37,470 nt of DNA, from contig DEFJ01000001.1 of assembly GCA_002350725.1 (NCBI GenBank), positions 1 through 37,470 of the forward strand. Reading direction: 5' to 3'. The position numbers and the translations under genes were made by a program. Shown piece by piece: positions 24,458 through 31,350 of this stretch. Every line of letters begins with the position of its first letter. Position 1 is the first letter of the stretch. The stretch comes from Cyanobacteria bacterium UBA2855. GTDB lineage: Bacteria > Cyanobacteriota > Vampirovibrionia > Gastranaerophilales > Gastranaerophilaceae. Below the pieces are notes generated by a model. The model worked only from the letters and a program-made list of their open reading frames with translations, had not been told where the DNA came from and made no database searches.

Positions 24458-25120
24458 ATGAAGAAAGAATTTATATTCTTAGGACCTCCGGCATGCGGTA
24501 AAGGTACTCAAACTGCGATGTTAGCAGAATATTTGCATTTCCCGCATATTGATACCGGTTCATTGTTAAGAGCGGAAATTAAAGCCGGTACCGATGCAGG
24601 TAAAGAGGCAAAATTATATATTGATGAGGGTCATCTTGTACCGGTTGAACTTGTTGCAAGAATTATAAAGAACAGATTGTCTGAAGATGATTGCAAAAAC
24701 GGGTATATTCTTGACGGTTATCCAAGAAGTATTGAACAGGCTGATGCTCTTACAAAAATGAATTCAGAAATTAACGGAGATGATAAAGATGTAGATTTTC
24801 GTGCAATTTATTTTGATATAGATACGGAAATCTTAATTGAGAGAATTGTAAATCGTCGTTCTTGTCCAAAATGCGGTGAGATTTATAATCTTGCGTATAA
24901 AGCACCTAAACAAGAAGGTGTCTGTGATAAGTGCGGGGAAAAACTTACCCAAAGAAAAGACGATACAAGAGAAGTTGCACAGGAAAGATTTGAAACATAT
25001 TTTCATGAAACGGCACCGTTGATTGAGTATTACAAAAATTTAAACGTTCTTAAAACAATAGATGCCAACGGTGATATTCAGGAAGTATGGGAAAGATTGT
25101 TGAAGGTAGTACATGATTAA
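24458..25120 (+). CDS. adk: Adenylate kinase, zinc-type lid
   Basis: Interconverts ATP plus AMP and two ADP. The protein has 220 residues. The P-loop reads GPPACGKGT (9-17), with Cys13 where Ala or Ser is common. The AMP-binding segment HIDTGSLLRAEI and the DGYPRS motif (86-91) are intact. The lid has four Cys (136, 139, 156, 159) in two CxxCG pairs, predicting a structural zinc as in Gram-positive-type adenylate kinases. AAGGGGAGAA precedes the ATG. The last 8 bases overlap map (ATGATTAA). In many bacteria adk and map lie after secY in the ribosomal-protein operon; here a TPR gene is upstream instead. Confidence 0.97.
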   Translation: MKKEFIFLGPPACGKGTQTAMLAEYLHFPHIDTGSLLRAEIKAGTDAGKEAKLYIDEGHLVPVELVARIIKNRLSEDDCKNGYILDGYPRSIEQADALTKMNSEINGDDKDVDFRAIYFDIDTEILIERIVNRRSCPKCGEIYNLAYKAPKQEGVCDKCGEKLTQRKDDTREVAQERFETYFHETAPLIEYYKNLNVLKTIDANGDIQEVWERLLKVVHD

Positions 25121-25865
25121 GAGAAAATCAAGAGAAGAAATTAAATTAATGCGACATGCAGGTCATATTGTGGCACTTGTTCATCAAAAAATGAAAGAAG
25201 TTGTAGAACCCGGTATAAGTACAAAAGAGTTGGATGAAATTGCAATGAAGGTTATTAAAGATAACCGTGCTGTTCCGACGTTTTTAGGATATAACGGGTT
25301 TCCGGCATGTATTTGCACGTCAATAAACGAACAGGTTGTCCATGGCATCCCGTCTGAAAAAGCCATATTAAAAGACGGTGATATTATTGCAATAGATGTA
25401 GGGGCAACATACAGAGGGCTTGTGGGTGACAGTGCCTGGTCTTATGCTGTTGGTAATGTCAGCGATGACATAAAAAGATTGATGAAAGCAACGGAAGAAT
25501 CTTTATACGCCGGTATTGATAAGATGCGTCCGGGAAATGTATTGGATGATATCTCCGGTGCGGTTGAAGATGTTGCTTTAAAATACGGTTACGGAATTGT
25601 TCGCCAATACGGCGGGCATGGTGTGGGACATCAAATGCACGAAGAACCGTTTTTGTATAATTACAGAGTAGGAGATAAAACCCTTATTAAATCGGGTTAT
25701 GCAATCGCAATTGAGCCGATGTTGAATATGGGTGGCGACGAGGTTTCCGTAGCTTTGGATGAATGGACGGTAAGTACGGTGGATAGACAACCGTCTGCAC
25801 ACTTTGAACATACTGTTGTTGCAACGGATGACGGTCCTCAAATTATGACAAAGCTTATGGAATAG
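25113..25865 (+). CDS. map: Methionine aminopeptidase, type I
   Basis: Removes the initiator methionine from nascent proteins; 250 residues, the short type Ia form without an N-terminal zinc extension. All five metal ligands are present: Asp95, Asp106, His169, Glu201 and Glu232, plus the substrate-side histidines His77 and His176. Motifs include NEQVVHGIPS, GGHGVGHQMHEEP and AIEPML. The start is inside the adk gene (8-nt overlap), with GAAGGTAG just upstream, so its translation is probably coupled to adk. An unknown gene follows 21 bp later in the same direction. Confidence 0.97.
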   Translation: MIKRKSREEIKLMRHAGHIVALVHQKMKEVVEPGISTKELDEIAMKVIKDNRAVPTFLGYNGFPACICTSINEQVVHGIPSEKAILKDGDIIAIDVGATYRGLVGDSAWSYAVGNVSDDIKRLMKATEESLYAGIDKMRPGNVLDDISGAVEDVALKYGYGIVRQYGGHGVGHQMHEEPFLYNYRVGDKTLIKSGYAIAIEPMLNMGGDEVSVALDEWTVSTVDRQPSAHFEHTVVATDDGPQIMTKLME

Positions 25866-25886
25866 GCTTATCGGAGAAGATTTATT

Positions 25887-26516
25887 ATGAAATATTATAT
25901 CGGTTTATCATTAAGTTCAGGCTCGGCGCTTGATTCGGGCGTTGTTGTTATGGAAGAAAACGGCAACATCATAATGATTGATAAGTTATATAAGATGAAT
26001 GATGTCATTTTTTTCTTTGATAATTTTTCGTCCTTAAAAGATTCGGAAATTTGTGTATCTCTCCCTTGGGATAGGACAATGCTTGAGGGTAAGTGGAGAG
26101 TGTTATCAAAACCATACCAGCTGGTTTCTTCAAATCAAAATATGCCAAATCAGAATAATTGGACTCAAAGATATTCTCATCGTGGAAGTGAGTATTTTAA
26201 GAGTTTAAGCGAACAGGGTATTCCTGTTACAAGGTTTGAATTATATTTAACAAGACAGAGTATGCACTTGAACTCTTGCTTTAAGGAGCGTTCTCCTGCT
26301 GATTGCAAATTTTTACAGCAAGTTTTAACAAATGAGTGGGGAATAAATTTACCTGCAAATATGATGCCAATGTCCCAATTAGAGGCAATTATCGGTACAA
26401 TACTTGCAAGGGAAAATTCTAAGAACAGAAGTAATATAAAAAAAATCGCAAGTTTCAGAGGTTTAGAGGTTATTGATGTTATAAAAAATCCGAATCTTGT
26501 TGAGGTTTTAGTATAA
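25887..26516 (+). CDS. Unknown protein downstream of map
   Basis: I do not recognise this 209-residue protein. It starts with a strand-turn-strand pattern (KYYIGLSLSSGSALDSGVVV, then ENGNIIMIDKLY), later has ICVSLPWDRTMLEGKWRVL and FELYLTRQSM, and ends with a helical part including MSQLEAIIGTILAREN. This order loosely recalls RNase H-like folds such as DUF429, in which a strand pair with an acidic residue is followed by a DxP strand. The first acidic residue is missing here, so activity is doubtful; this is a guess. No membrane segment or signal is present. It lies 21 bp after map with CGGAGAAG upstream and is probably cotranscribed with adk-map. Confidence 0.7.
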   Translation: MKYYIGLSLSSGSALDSGVVVMEENGNIIMIDKLYKMNDVIFFFDNFSSLKDSEICVSLPWDRTMLEGKWRVLSKPYQLVSSNQNMPNQNNWTQRYSHRGSEYFKSLSEQGIPVTRFELYLTRQSMHLNSCFKERSPADCKFLQQVLTNEWGINLPANMMPMSQLEAIIGTILARENSKNRSNIKKIASFRGLEVIDVIKNPNLVEVLV

Positions 26517-26524
26517 ACTTACGG

Positions 26525-26553
26525 TTGTTGAATGGGATGATTTATGCTAATAT
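26525..26553 (+). promoter_or_regulatory. Promoter of the diguanylate cyclase gene
   Basis: A -35 TTGTTG (26525-26530), a 17-bp spacer and a -10 TAATAT (26548-26553) with extended TGC, about 30 bp before the ATG. Confidence 0.55.
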
Positions 26554-26583
26554 AAGTGGCGGGAGATTTTGTAGGAGAATTTC

Positions 26584-27240
26584 ATGGCGGATGATTTCAG
26601 TGACTTAAATCAATTTGATATTCCGGATGATCTTATGGATGAAATTCAGAAGAATATCGAAGATATTATAACCGGTTTTCCTATTCCTGAGGATAACAAG
26701 CTCGATGTTATAAAAAAAATTAACTTTATGTATTCCCGCTCAAGATATTTATCATTGACGGATGCTTTGACCGGTTTATATAATCGTCGCCATTTTGATA
26801 ATTCGGTTGAAAGAGAATTTTTGCGCTCAAAACGTTATGGTGGTGATTTAGCAATAGCAATTATTGATATTGACTTTTTTAAAAAAATTAATGACACATA
26901 CGGGCATCTTTGTGGCGATTTTGTTTTAAAAGAGGTAGGATATTTAATTCTTGATAATTTCAGAAAAACCGATTTAGTCTTTAGATATGGTGGAGAAGAG
27001 TTTGTTGTATTGCTTACGGAAACTCCAATTGAGGGTGCGAAAATTCCATTGGAAAGATTAAGAAAATCAATCGAAAATTATGATTTTAATTATCAAGGGA
27101 CAAGAATTAATGTGACGATCAGCATAGGTGCAGCTCCAAATGCAACTGATAATGTTAATGATTTTTTGAATAATGCTGATAAAGCGTTATATCAAGCAAA
27201 AAACTCAGGACGTAATAAATTAGCCTTATATCTTGAATAA
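26584..27240 (+). CDS. GGDEF diguanylate cyclase
   Basis: Predicted to make cyclic di-GMP from two GTP. The 218-residue protein has a short, acidic helical N-terminus (1-50) and one GGDEF domain (about 55-215). The signature is GGEEF (136-140). Metal- and guanine-binding elements DIDFFKKINDTYGH (95-108) and the DALTGLYNRRHF opening are intact. An RxxD inhibitory site, RKTD (127-130), lies exactly five residues before GGEEF, so product inhibition is expected. There is no sensor, receiver or membrane domain, so input must come through the short N-terminal helices or partner proteins. It has its own promoter and AGGAG. Confidence 0.93.
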   Translation: MADDFSDLNQFDIPDDLMDEIQKNIEDIITGFPIPEDNKLDVIKKINFMYSRSRYLSLTDALTGLYNRRHFDNSVEREFLRSKRYGGDLAIAIIDIDFFKKINDTYGHLCGDFVLKEVGYLILDNFRKTDLVFRYGGEEFVVLLTETPIEGAKIPLERLRKSIENYDFNYQGTRINVTISIGAAPNATDNVNDFLNNADKALYQAKNSGRNKLALYLE

Positions 27241-27380
27241 TAAATTATAGTATCAGAAGTATACTAAACAGAATGTCGCTAAGAGCCTTAAAAAGCAGGT
27301 CAATATTGCATTAATATTACTGAATTTTAAATTATCAATTAAAATCTTTCGCCTAAAATTGTTACAAGTCTTGTTATATT

Positions 27381-27409
27381 TTGCCCGATATCTGTTTTTA
27401 TGCTATAAT
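27381..27409 (+). promoter_or_regulatory. gyrB promoter
   Basis: A -35 TTGCCC (27381-27386), 17 bp, and a perfect -10 TATAAT (27404-27409) with extended TGC. The predicted start near 27416 rules out any gyrB start codon upstream of 27441. Confidence 0.7.
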
Positions 27410-27440
27410 CTCAGTAGAATTAAGTATTAGGGAGAATTAC

Positions 27441-29987
27441 ATGTCAGAAACACAAGAAACTATGCAGGACTTAACACAACCTATTGAAAAGCCTGTAAAT
27501 GAGCATATAGAAGTCGTTGATTTGCCTGATAACGATGAAAAGATTGAAACTAAAACTTCTGCGGAATATAGCGCAGAGAATATACGTGTTCTTGAGGGCT
27601 TAGAAGCTGTCAGAATGCGACCGGGTATGTATATAGGTTCTACTTCTCAAAGAGGTTTGCATCATTGTATATATGAAATTGTTGATAATTCAATTGACGA
27701 ATCTCTCGCAGGTTTCTGTACCGATATTCATGTAACTGTTCATAAAGATAACAGTGTAACCGTTGAAGATAACGGCCGTGGTATTCCGGTTGATATAAAA
27801 CCCGACTCCGGTAAATCAGCATTGGAAATTGTTCATACCGTACTTCACGCAGGCGGAAAATTTGGTGATGGTGGTTACAAAGTTTCGGGCGGGTTGCACG
27901 GCGTAGGTGCATCTGTTGTAAACGCTCTATCTGAAAAATATATTGTTGAAGTTTCCCGTCAAGGTTACGTATGGAAACAGGAATATATGAGAGGCGAGCC
28001 GATGACCCCTGTTGAAAAAGGTGCTGCTACCGATAAAACAGGTACTAAAACAACTTTCTGGCCTGATCCTGAAATATTTACCGAGACTACTGTTGTAGAT
28101 TGTGATGTTATTGCTAACAGACTCAGAGAAATGGCATTCCTTAATAAAGGTTTGAAGATTATATTCCATATTGATGCAACAGGTAGTGAGGAAATATTCC
28201 ACTACGTTGGCGGTATCGGAAGCTATGTTGAATTTTTAAACCACAATAAAACCGTTCTTCACGATAAACCTATATACATTGATAAAGTTGTTGGTGATAT
28301 GCAGGTTGAGGTTGCTATGCAATATACGGATGCGTATAATGAAAGTGTATTGTCATTTGCTAACAATATCAATACTCATTCCGGCGGAACTCACTTAACA
28401 GGTTTTAGGAATTCTATTACTCGTGTATTTAATGATTACGCAAGAAAAAATAATATACTGAAAGATTCTGATCAAAATCTTTCAGGTGAAGATGTCAGAG
28501 AAGGTCTAACGGCAATAGTTTCCGTAAAAATTCCTAATCCGGAATTTGAAGGTCAGACAAAAGAAAAATTAGGTTCTCAAGAGGCCTTGGGGGCTGTTCA
28601 AGATGCCGTAAAAGAAAAATTACAGGAGTGGTTAGAATTTAATCCGAAGATTGCAAAAACAATTTTAGAAAAAACTCTCCAAGCACAACGTGCAAGAGAA
28701 GCCGCAAGAAAAGCAAGAGAATTAACCAGAAGAAAATCTGTTCTTGAAAATTCAACTTTACCCGGAAAACTTGCGGATTGTTCAAACCGTGAACCTGAAA
28801 AATGTGAAATATACATAGTTGAGGGTGATTCTGCGGGCGGTTCTGCAAAACAAGGCAGAAATAGAATGTTTCAAGCTATTTTACCGTTGAGAGGTAAAAT
28901 TTTGAACGTAGAAAAAGCAAGATTAGATAAGATATATGCTAACAATGAAATCCAATCCATGGTTCAGGCTTTCGGCATAAATATCAGCCGTAACGAGGAT
29001 GAAATTAATATCGATAAACTTCGTTATCACAAAATTATTATCATGACAGATGCTGATGTTGACGGTGCGCACATTAGAACGTTATTATTGACATTCTTCT
29101 TCAGATATGCAAAACCGTTAATTGAAAACGGTCACGTATATATTGCTCAACCACCTTTGTTCAAGGTTACGATAGGTAAAAATACCGAATATTTATACAA
29201 TGAGCATGCTCTGGATAAAATGCTTAAAGAACGTGGTATAAAATCATTGAGCTTGTCTGATAAGAAAAAATCTAATGTAAAATCCGGTGACGATTTACTT
29301 GAACTGATTAAAAACATGTCAGCTTTCTATAATTCATATAACAATCCTATTTTGAATTTGTATCCTGCTGTCGTGTTAAGAGGTCTTGTTCGTTCGGAAA
29401 TTAAGCCTGAAGATTTTGATGATCAGGCTAAAATGACAGAAATTGTTGAATATTTGAATAATTATTTGCAAGACCATGCAAAGAATTATAATATTTCAGA
29501 AGCTGCGAATTATGCGGTATCTTTGAAGTATAATCCTGAAAATTCTAAATATTCAATTCAATTGAATACAAATGATGAAGAACACGTTATACTAAACCAA
29601 AATATTATTAAGAGCTCTGAATATAAGAGGTTAAAGACTTCATATCCGTTAATTCGTGATTTCTTAATTGAGGAATCTGACGGATTGTTACTTGAAACTG
29701 ATACTGAATCTTATGAAATTAATTCTTTTGAAAAATTACAAAAGATTATTGACGACAGAGGTCAAAAAGGCATGACAATTCAGCGTTTCAAAGGCTTAGG
29801 CGAAATGATGCCTCAACAGTTGTGGGAAACAACAATGGATCCGGCAACGAGAACCTTGTTAAAAGTTGGTATTGAAGATGCTATGTTGTGTGATCAGTTA
29901 TTCGATATTTTGATGGGTGACAAGGTTGACCCGCGTCGTAATTTCATTGAAACAAATGCTGTTTACGCAACAAATATTGATACATAG
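27441..29987 (+). CDS. gyrB: DNA gyrase subunit B, long form
   Basis: ATPase subunit of gyrase, 848 residues. The GHKL ATPase shows Glu79, Asn83 and Asp86 in YEIVDNSIDES, DNGRGIP and GGLHGVGASVVNAL. The TOPRIM domain has EGDSAGGSAKQGR (Glu461) and DADVDGAH (537-544). The tail begins at QRFKGLGEMMP (781). About 200 residues separate the TOPRIM strand region (near 575) from this tail, versus a few in the roughly 640-residue enzymes, so it carries an insertion at the place where E. coli GyrB has one. An acidic 42-residue N-terminal extension is also present. GGGAG precedes the ATG at 27441. ParE is less likely given the length and motifs. Confidence 0.95.
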   Translation: MSETQETMQDLTQPIEKPVNEHIEVVDLPDNDEKIETKTSAEYSAENIRVLEGLEAVRMRPGMYIGSTSQRGLHHCIYEIVDNSIDESLAGFCTDIHVTVHKDNSVTVEDNGRGIPVDIKPDSGKSALEIVHTVLHAGGKFGDGGYKVSGGLHGVGASVVNALSEKYIVEVSRQGYVWKQEYMRGEPMTPVEKGAATDKTGTKTTFWPDPEIFTETTVVDCDVIANRLREMAFLNKGLKIIFHIDATGSEEIFHYVGGIGSYVEFLNHNKTVLHDKPIYIDKVVGDMQVEVAMQYTDAYNESVLSFANNINTHSGGTHLTGFRNSITRVFNDYARKNNILKDSDQNLSGEDVREGLTAIVSVKIPNPEFEGQTKEKLGSQEALGAVQDAVKEKLQEWLEFNPKIAKTILEKTLQAQRAREAARKARELTRRKSVLENSTLPGKLADCSNREPEKCEIYIVEGDSAGGSAKQGRNRMFQAILPLRGKILNVEKARLDKIYANNEIQSMVQAFGINISRNEDEINIDKLRYHKIIIMTDADVDGAHIRTLLLTFFFRYAKPLIENGHVYIAQPPLFKVTIGKNTEYLYNEHALDKMLKERGIKSLSLSDKKKSNVKSGDDLLELIKNMSAFYNSYNNPILNLYPAVVLRGLVRSEIKPEDFDDQAKMTEIVEYLNNYLQDHAKNYNISEAANYAVSLKYNPENSKYSIQLNTNDEEHVILNQNIIKSSEYKRLKTSYPLIRDFLIEESDGLLLETDTESYEINSFEKLQKIIDDRGQKGMTIQRFKGLGEMMPQQLWETTMDPATRTLLKVGIEDAMLCDQLFDILMGDKVDPRRNFIETNAVYATNIDT

Positions 29988-30013
29988 TTATCGGTAAAAT
30001 AAATTATTATAAT

Positions 30014-30037
30014 AAAGGCGGTTCTAACCGCCTTTTT
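30014..30037. terminator. Terminator after gyrB, bidirectional
   Basis: The stem AAAGGCGGTT/AACCGCCTTT (30014-30023 and 30026-30035) continues into Ts on the plus strand. On the minus strand it also ends in CTTTATTAT and could serve the small gene at 30044-30211. Confidence 0.75.
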
Positions 30038-30043
30038 ATGTGT

Positions 30044-30211
30044 TTATACCATAAACATGTTCGGTTTAAATTTCGGTTCGTACAGTAGTTTTGTGGCTCC
30101 GAATTTTGGTTCAAAACTAAAACCTAAATCAGAGCGATATCTCTGTTTTTTAAATGCACATAATCCGATAATTTTGTCATCATCTTTGTAAAAGTTTTTG
30201 AAAAATTCCAT
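30044..30211 (-). CDS. 55-residue small protein
   Basis: A short open frame that starts MEFFKNFYKDDDKIIGL and ends PKFKPNMFMV. AGAAGGA lies about 10 nt before its ATG. It is Phe/Lys-rich with no membrane segment. Two similar phrases occur in its second half (FEPKFGATK and YEPKFKPN), a small internal repeat of (F/Y)EPKF. The frame fills the space between the gyrB terminator and the DUF1858 promoter region almost exactly, and a TTGACT element lies on its strand upstream, which supports reality. I do not recognise the protein. Confidence 0.55.
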   Translation of the reverse strand: MEFFKNFYKDDDKIIGLCAFKKQRYRSDLGFSFEPKFGATKLLYEPKFKPNMFMV

Positions 30212-30293
30212 AATACTACTTGTCCTTCTTTTTTTTGTTATATAATTTAATTAATGAAAATGTGATTAAAGTCAACTAAAGGAGAAAATAATT

Positions 30294-30494
30294 ATGGCAA
30301 AAGTTACAAAAGACATGGGTATTTTAGAAATAGCACAAAACTATCCTGAAGCAGTTCAAGTATTCCAAAAATACGGTATGGGTTGTTTAGGCTGTGCAGC
30401 CGCAAGATTTGAAAACCTTGAAGCAGGTGCAAAAGTCCACGGTTTTGACGTTGAACAAATGGTTAACGATATCAACGCTTTAATCGCTGACTAA
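30294..30494 (+). CDS. DUF1858 redox-disulfide protein
   Basis: A 66-residue protein that is a single DUF1858 domain. Hallmarks are VTKDMGILEIAQNYPEAVQVF, then the paired cysteines in GMGCLGCAAA, then ENLEAGAKVHG and a final helix. This domain is often annotated as a 'hybrid cluster protein-associated redox disulfide domain'; the CxxC pair is expected to switch between thiol and disulfide or bind metal. No hybrid cluster protein is encoded in this window, so the partner is unknown. A strong AAAGGAG lies upstream and a strong terminator follows, so the gene is monocistronic and probably well expressed. Confidence 0.92.
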   Translation: MAKVTKDMGILEIAQNYPEAVQVFQKYGMGCLGCAAARFENLEAGAKVHGFDVEQMVNDINALIAD

Positions 30495-30512
30495 TATTTA
30501 GATATAATAAAT

Positions 30513-30544
30513 AAAGCCTCAGGTGATTATTCTGAGGCTTTTTT
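30513..30544. terminator. Bidirectional terminator between DUF1858 and MNT genes
   Basis: A 10-bp stem AAAGCCTCAG/CTGAGGCTTT (30513-30522 and 30532-30541) with a 9-nt loop and a T-run on the plus strand. The minus-strand reading ends in CTTTATTTAT and serves the MNT gene. Confidence 0.82.
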
Positions 30545-30545
30545 G

Positions 30546-30836
30546 TTATAAAACTTTTACCAAATCTTTTTCTATAAGTTTATAAAAATCTTTATCCATT
30601 TTATCATATTCCGATATGTTTACTATATACGGAATCTTGCTTTCATTAAATTCTCTTTCAATAGATGCAGGTATAATATAGTCTACCGATTTGCTACTTT
30701 TAAGCAAAATATCTAAATCCGAAGATTTTGTATAATCCCCTTTAACTCTTGAACCATAGTAGTAAAATTCATACGGATATTTTGAAAGGATTTGTTTAAT
30801 TATTTGTTCTTCTTGTGGTGTAATTCCCTTAATCAT
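30546..30836 (-). CDS. MNT-type nucleotidyltransferase (antitoxin-like)
   Basis: A 96-residue minimal nucleotidyltransferase. The fold signature GSx10DxD is perfect: Gly28-Ser29, then ten residues, then Asp40 and Asp42 (GSRVKGDYTKSSDLDI). It matches the HI0073/MntA group that pairs with HEPN partners; in characterised pairs the MNT enzyme modifies and silences the HEPN toxin. The first 8 bases overlap the end of the HEPN gene (ATGATTAA). Some biochemically studied MntA proteins are longer, so the activity here is inferred. It shares a bidirectional terminator with the DUF1858 gene. Confidence 0.88.
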   Translation of the reverse strand: MIKGITPQEEQIIKQILSKYPYEFYYYGSRVKGDYTKSSDLDILLKSSKSVDYIIPASIEREFNESKIPYIVNISEYDKMDKDFYKLIEKDLVKVL

Positions 30837-31248
30837 CTTCTAAAACCTCATTAAGAGATTTTATTAAAAAATCTACATCTTCAATAAATTGTGGAATAAT
30901 TTCTAATATAGGATATGTCCACTTGTCGTTATATTCGTGTGAGGTAACATTGCGTTTTTCTCTGTAATCTATCCAATTTTCGAAATTATTAAGTAGTCCC
31001 AATCCTAGCATTTCACGAAAAATATTATTTATTGCTAAATCTTTTTCGGTTTTATCGTATTCTTTTTTTAGATATTTGTTCATTATTTTTTTTGCGGATT
31101 CATATGTATATTCAAAGCGTTGAATGCAAGAATCTTTTATATAGCCTTTTATTTTTTCATTTTTCTCATTGCTATAATCCTGATAACACTCTTTGAGAGT
31201 ATTAAAACTGTTAATTAATGCTGTTAAATTGAGTTCTGATTTCTTCAT
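30829..31248 (-). CDS. HEPN-domain protein (HI0074-like, toxin-like)
   Basis: A 139-residue all-helical protein of the 'nucleotidyltransferase substrate-binding' HI0074 type. The HEPN RNase motif RX4H is present as Arg99-NVTS-His104 in YREKRNVTSHEY. It is preceded by a long helical bundle including QRFEYTYESAKKIMNKYL, typical of this family. Known HEPN/MNT pairs work as toxin-antitoxin modules with the HEPN partner as RNase. The gene has no Shine-Dalgarno, and its -10 box ends 6 nt before the ATG, so the mRNA is predicted to be leaderless. It is the first gene of the pair. Confidence 0.88.
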   Translation of the reverse strand: MKKSELNLTALINSFNTLKECYQDYSNEKNEKIKGYIKDSCIQRFEYTYESAKKIMNKYLKKEYDKTEKDLAINNIFREMLGLGLLNNFENWIDYREKRNVTSHEYNDKWTYPILEIIPQFIEDVDFLIKSLNEVLEDD

Positions 31249-31254
31249 AAATTC

Positions 31255-31283
31255 AGTATATCATATTATAATTTCGATTACAA
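31255..31283 (-). promoter_or_regulatory. Promoter predicting a leaderless HEPN mRNA
   Basis: On the minus strand: TTGTAA (31278-31283), a 17-bp spacer, and TATACT (31255-31260), then 6 nt to the ATG. There is no ribosome binding site. Confidence 0.6.
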
Positions 31284-31293
31284 ATATAAAAAT

Positions 31294-31330
31294 AAACCCT
31301 AAAATGACTATTCACTTTAGGGTTTATTTT
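31294..31330 (-). terminator. Terminator of the rpsB-tsf operon
   Basis: A 10-bp stem AAACCCTAAA/TTTAGGGTTT (31294-31303 and 31316-31325) with a 12-nt loop; on the minus strand it is followed by ATTTTTATATTTG. It lies about 25 bp after the tsf stop. Confidence 0.8.
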
Positions 31331-31350
31331 GTCTGATTTTTTAATCTATC

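Noticed and set aside
27381..27440. Longer gyrB start beginning with TTG at 27381
   Set aside because: The TTG is the -35 box of the gyrB promoter and the -10 box follows at 27404; the mRNA begins downstream, so only the ATG at 27441 is usable.
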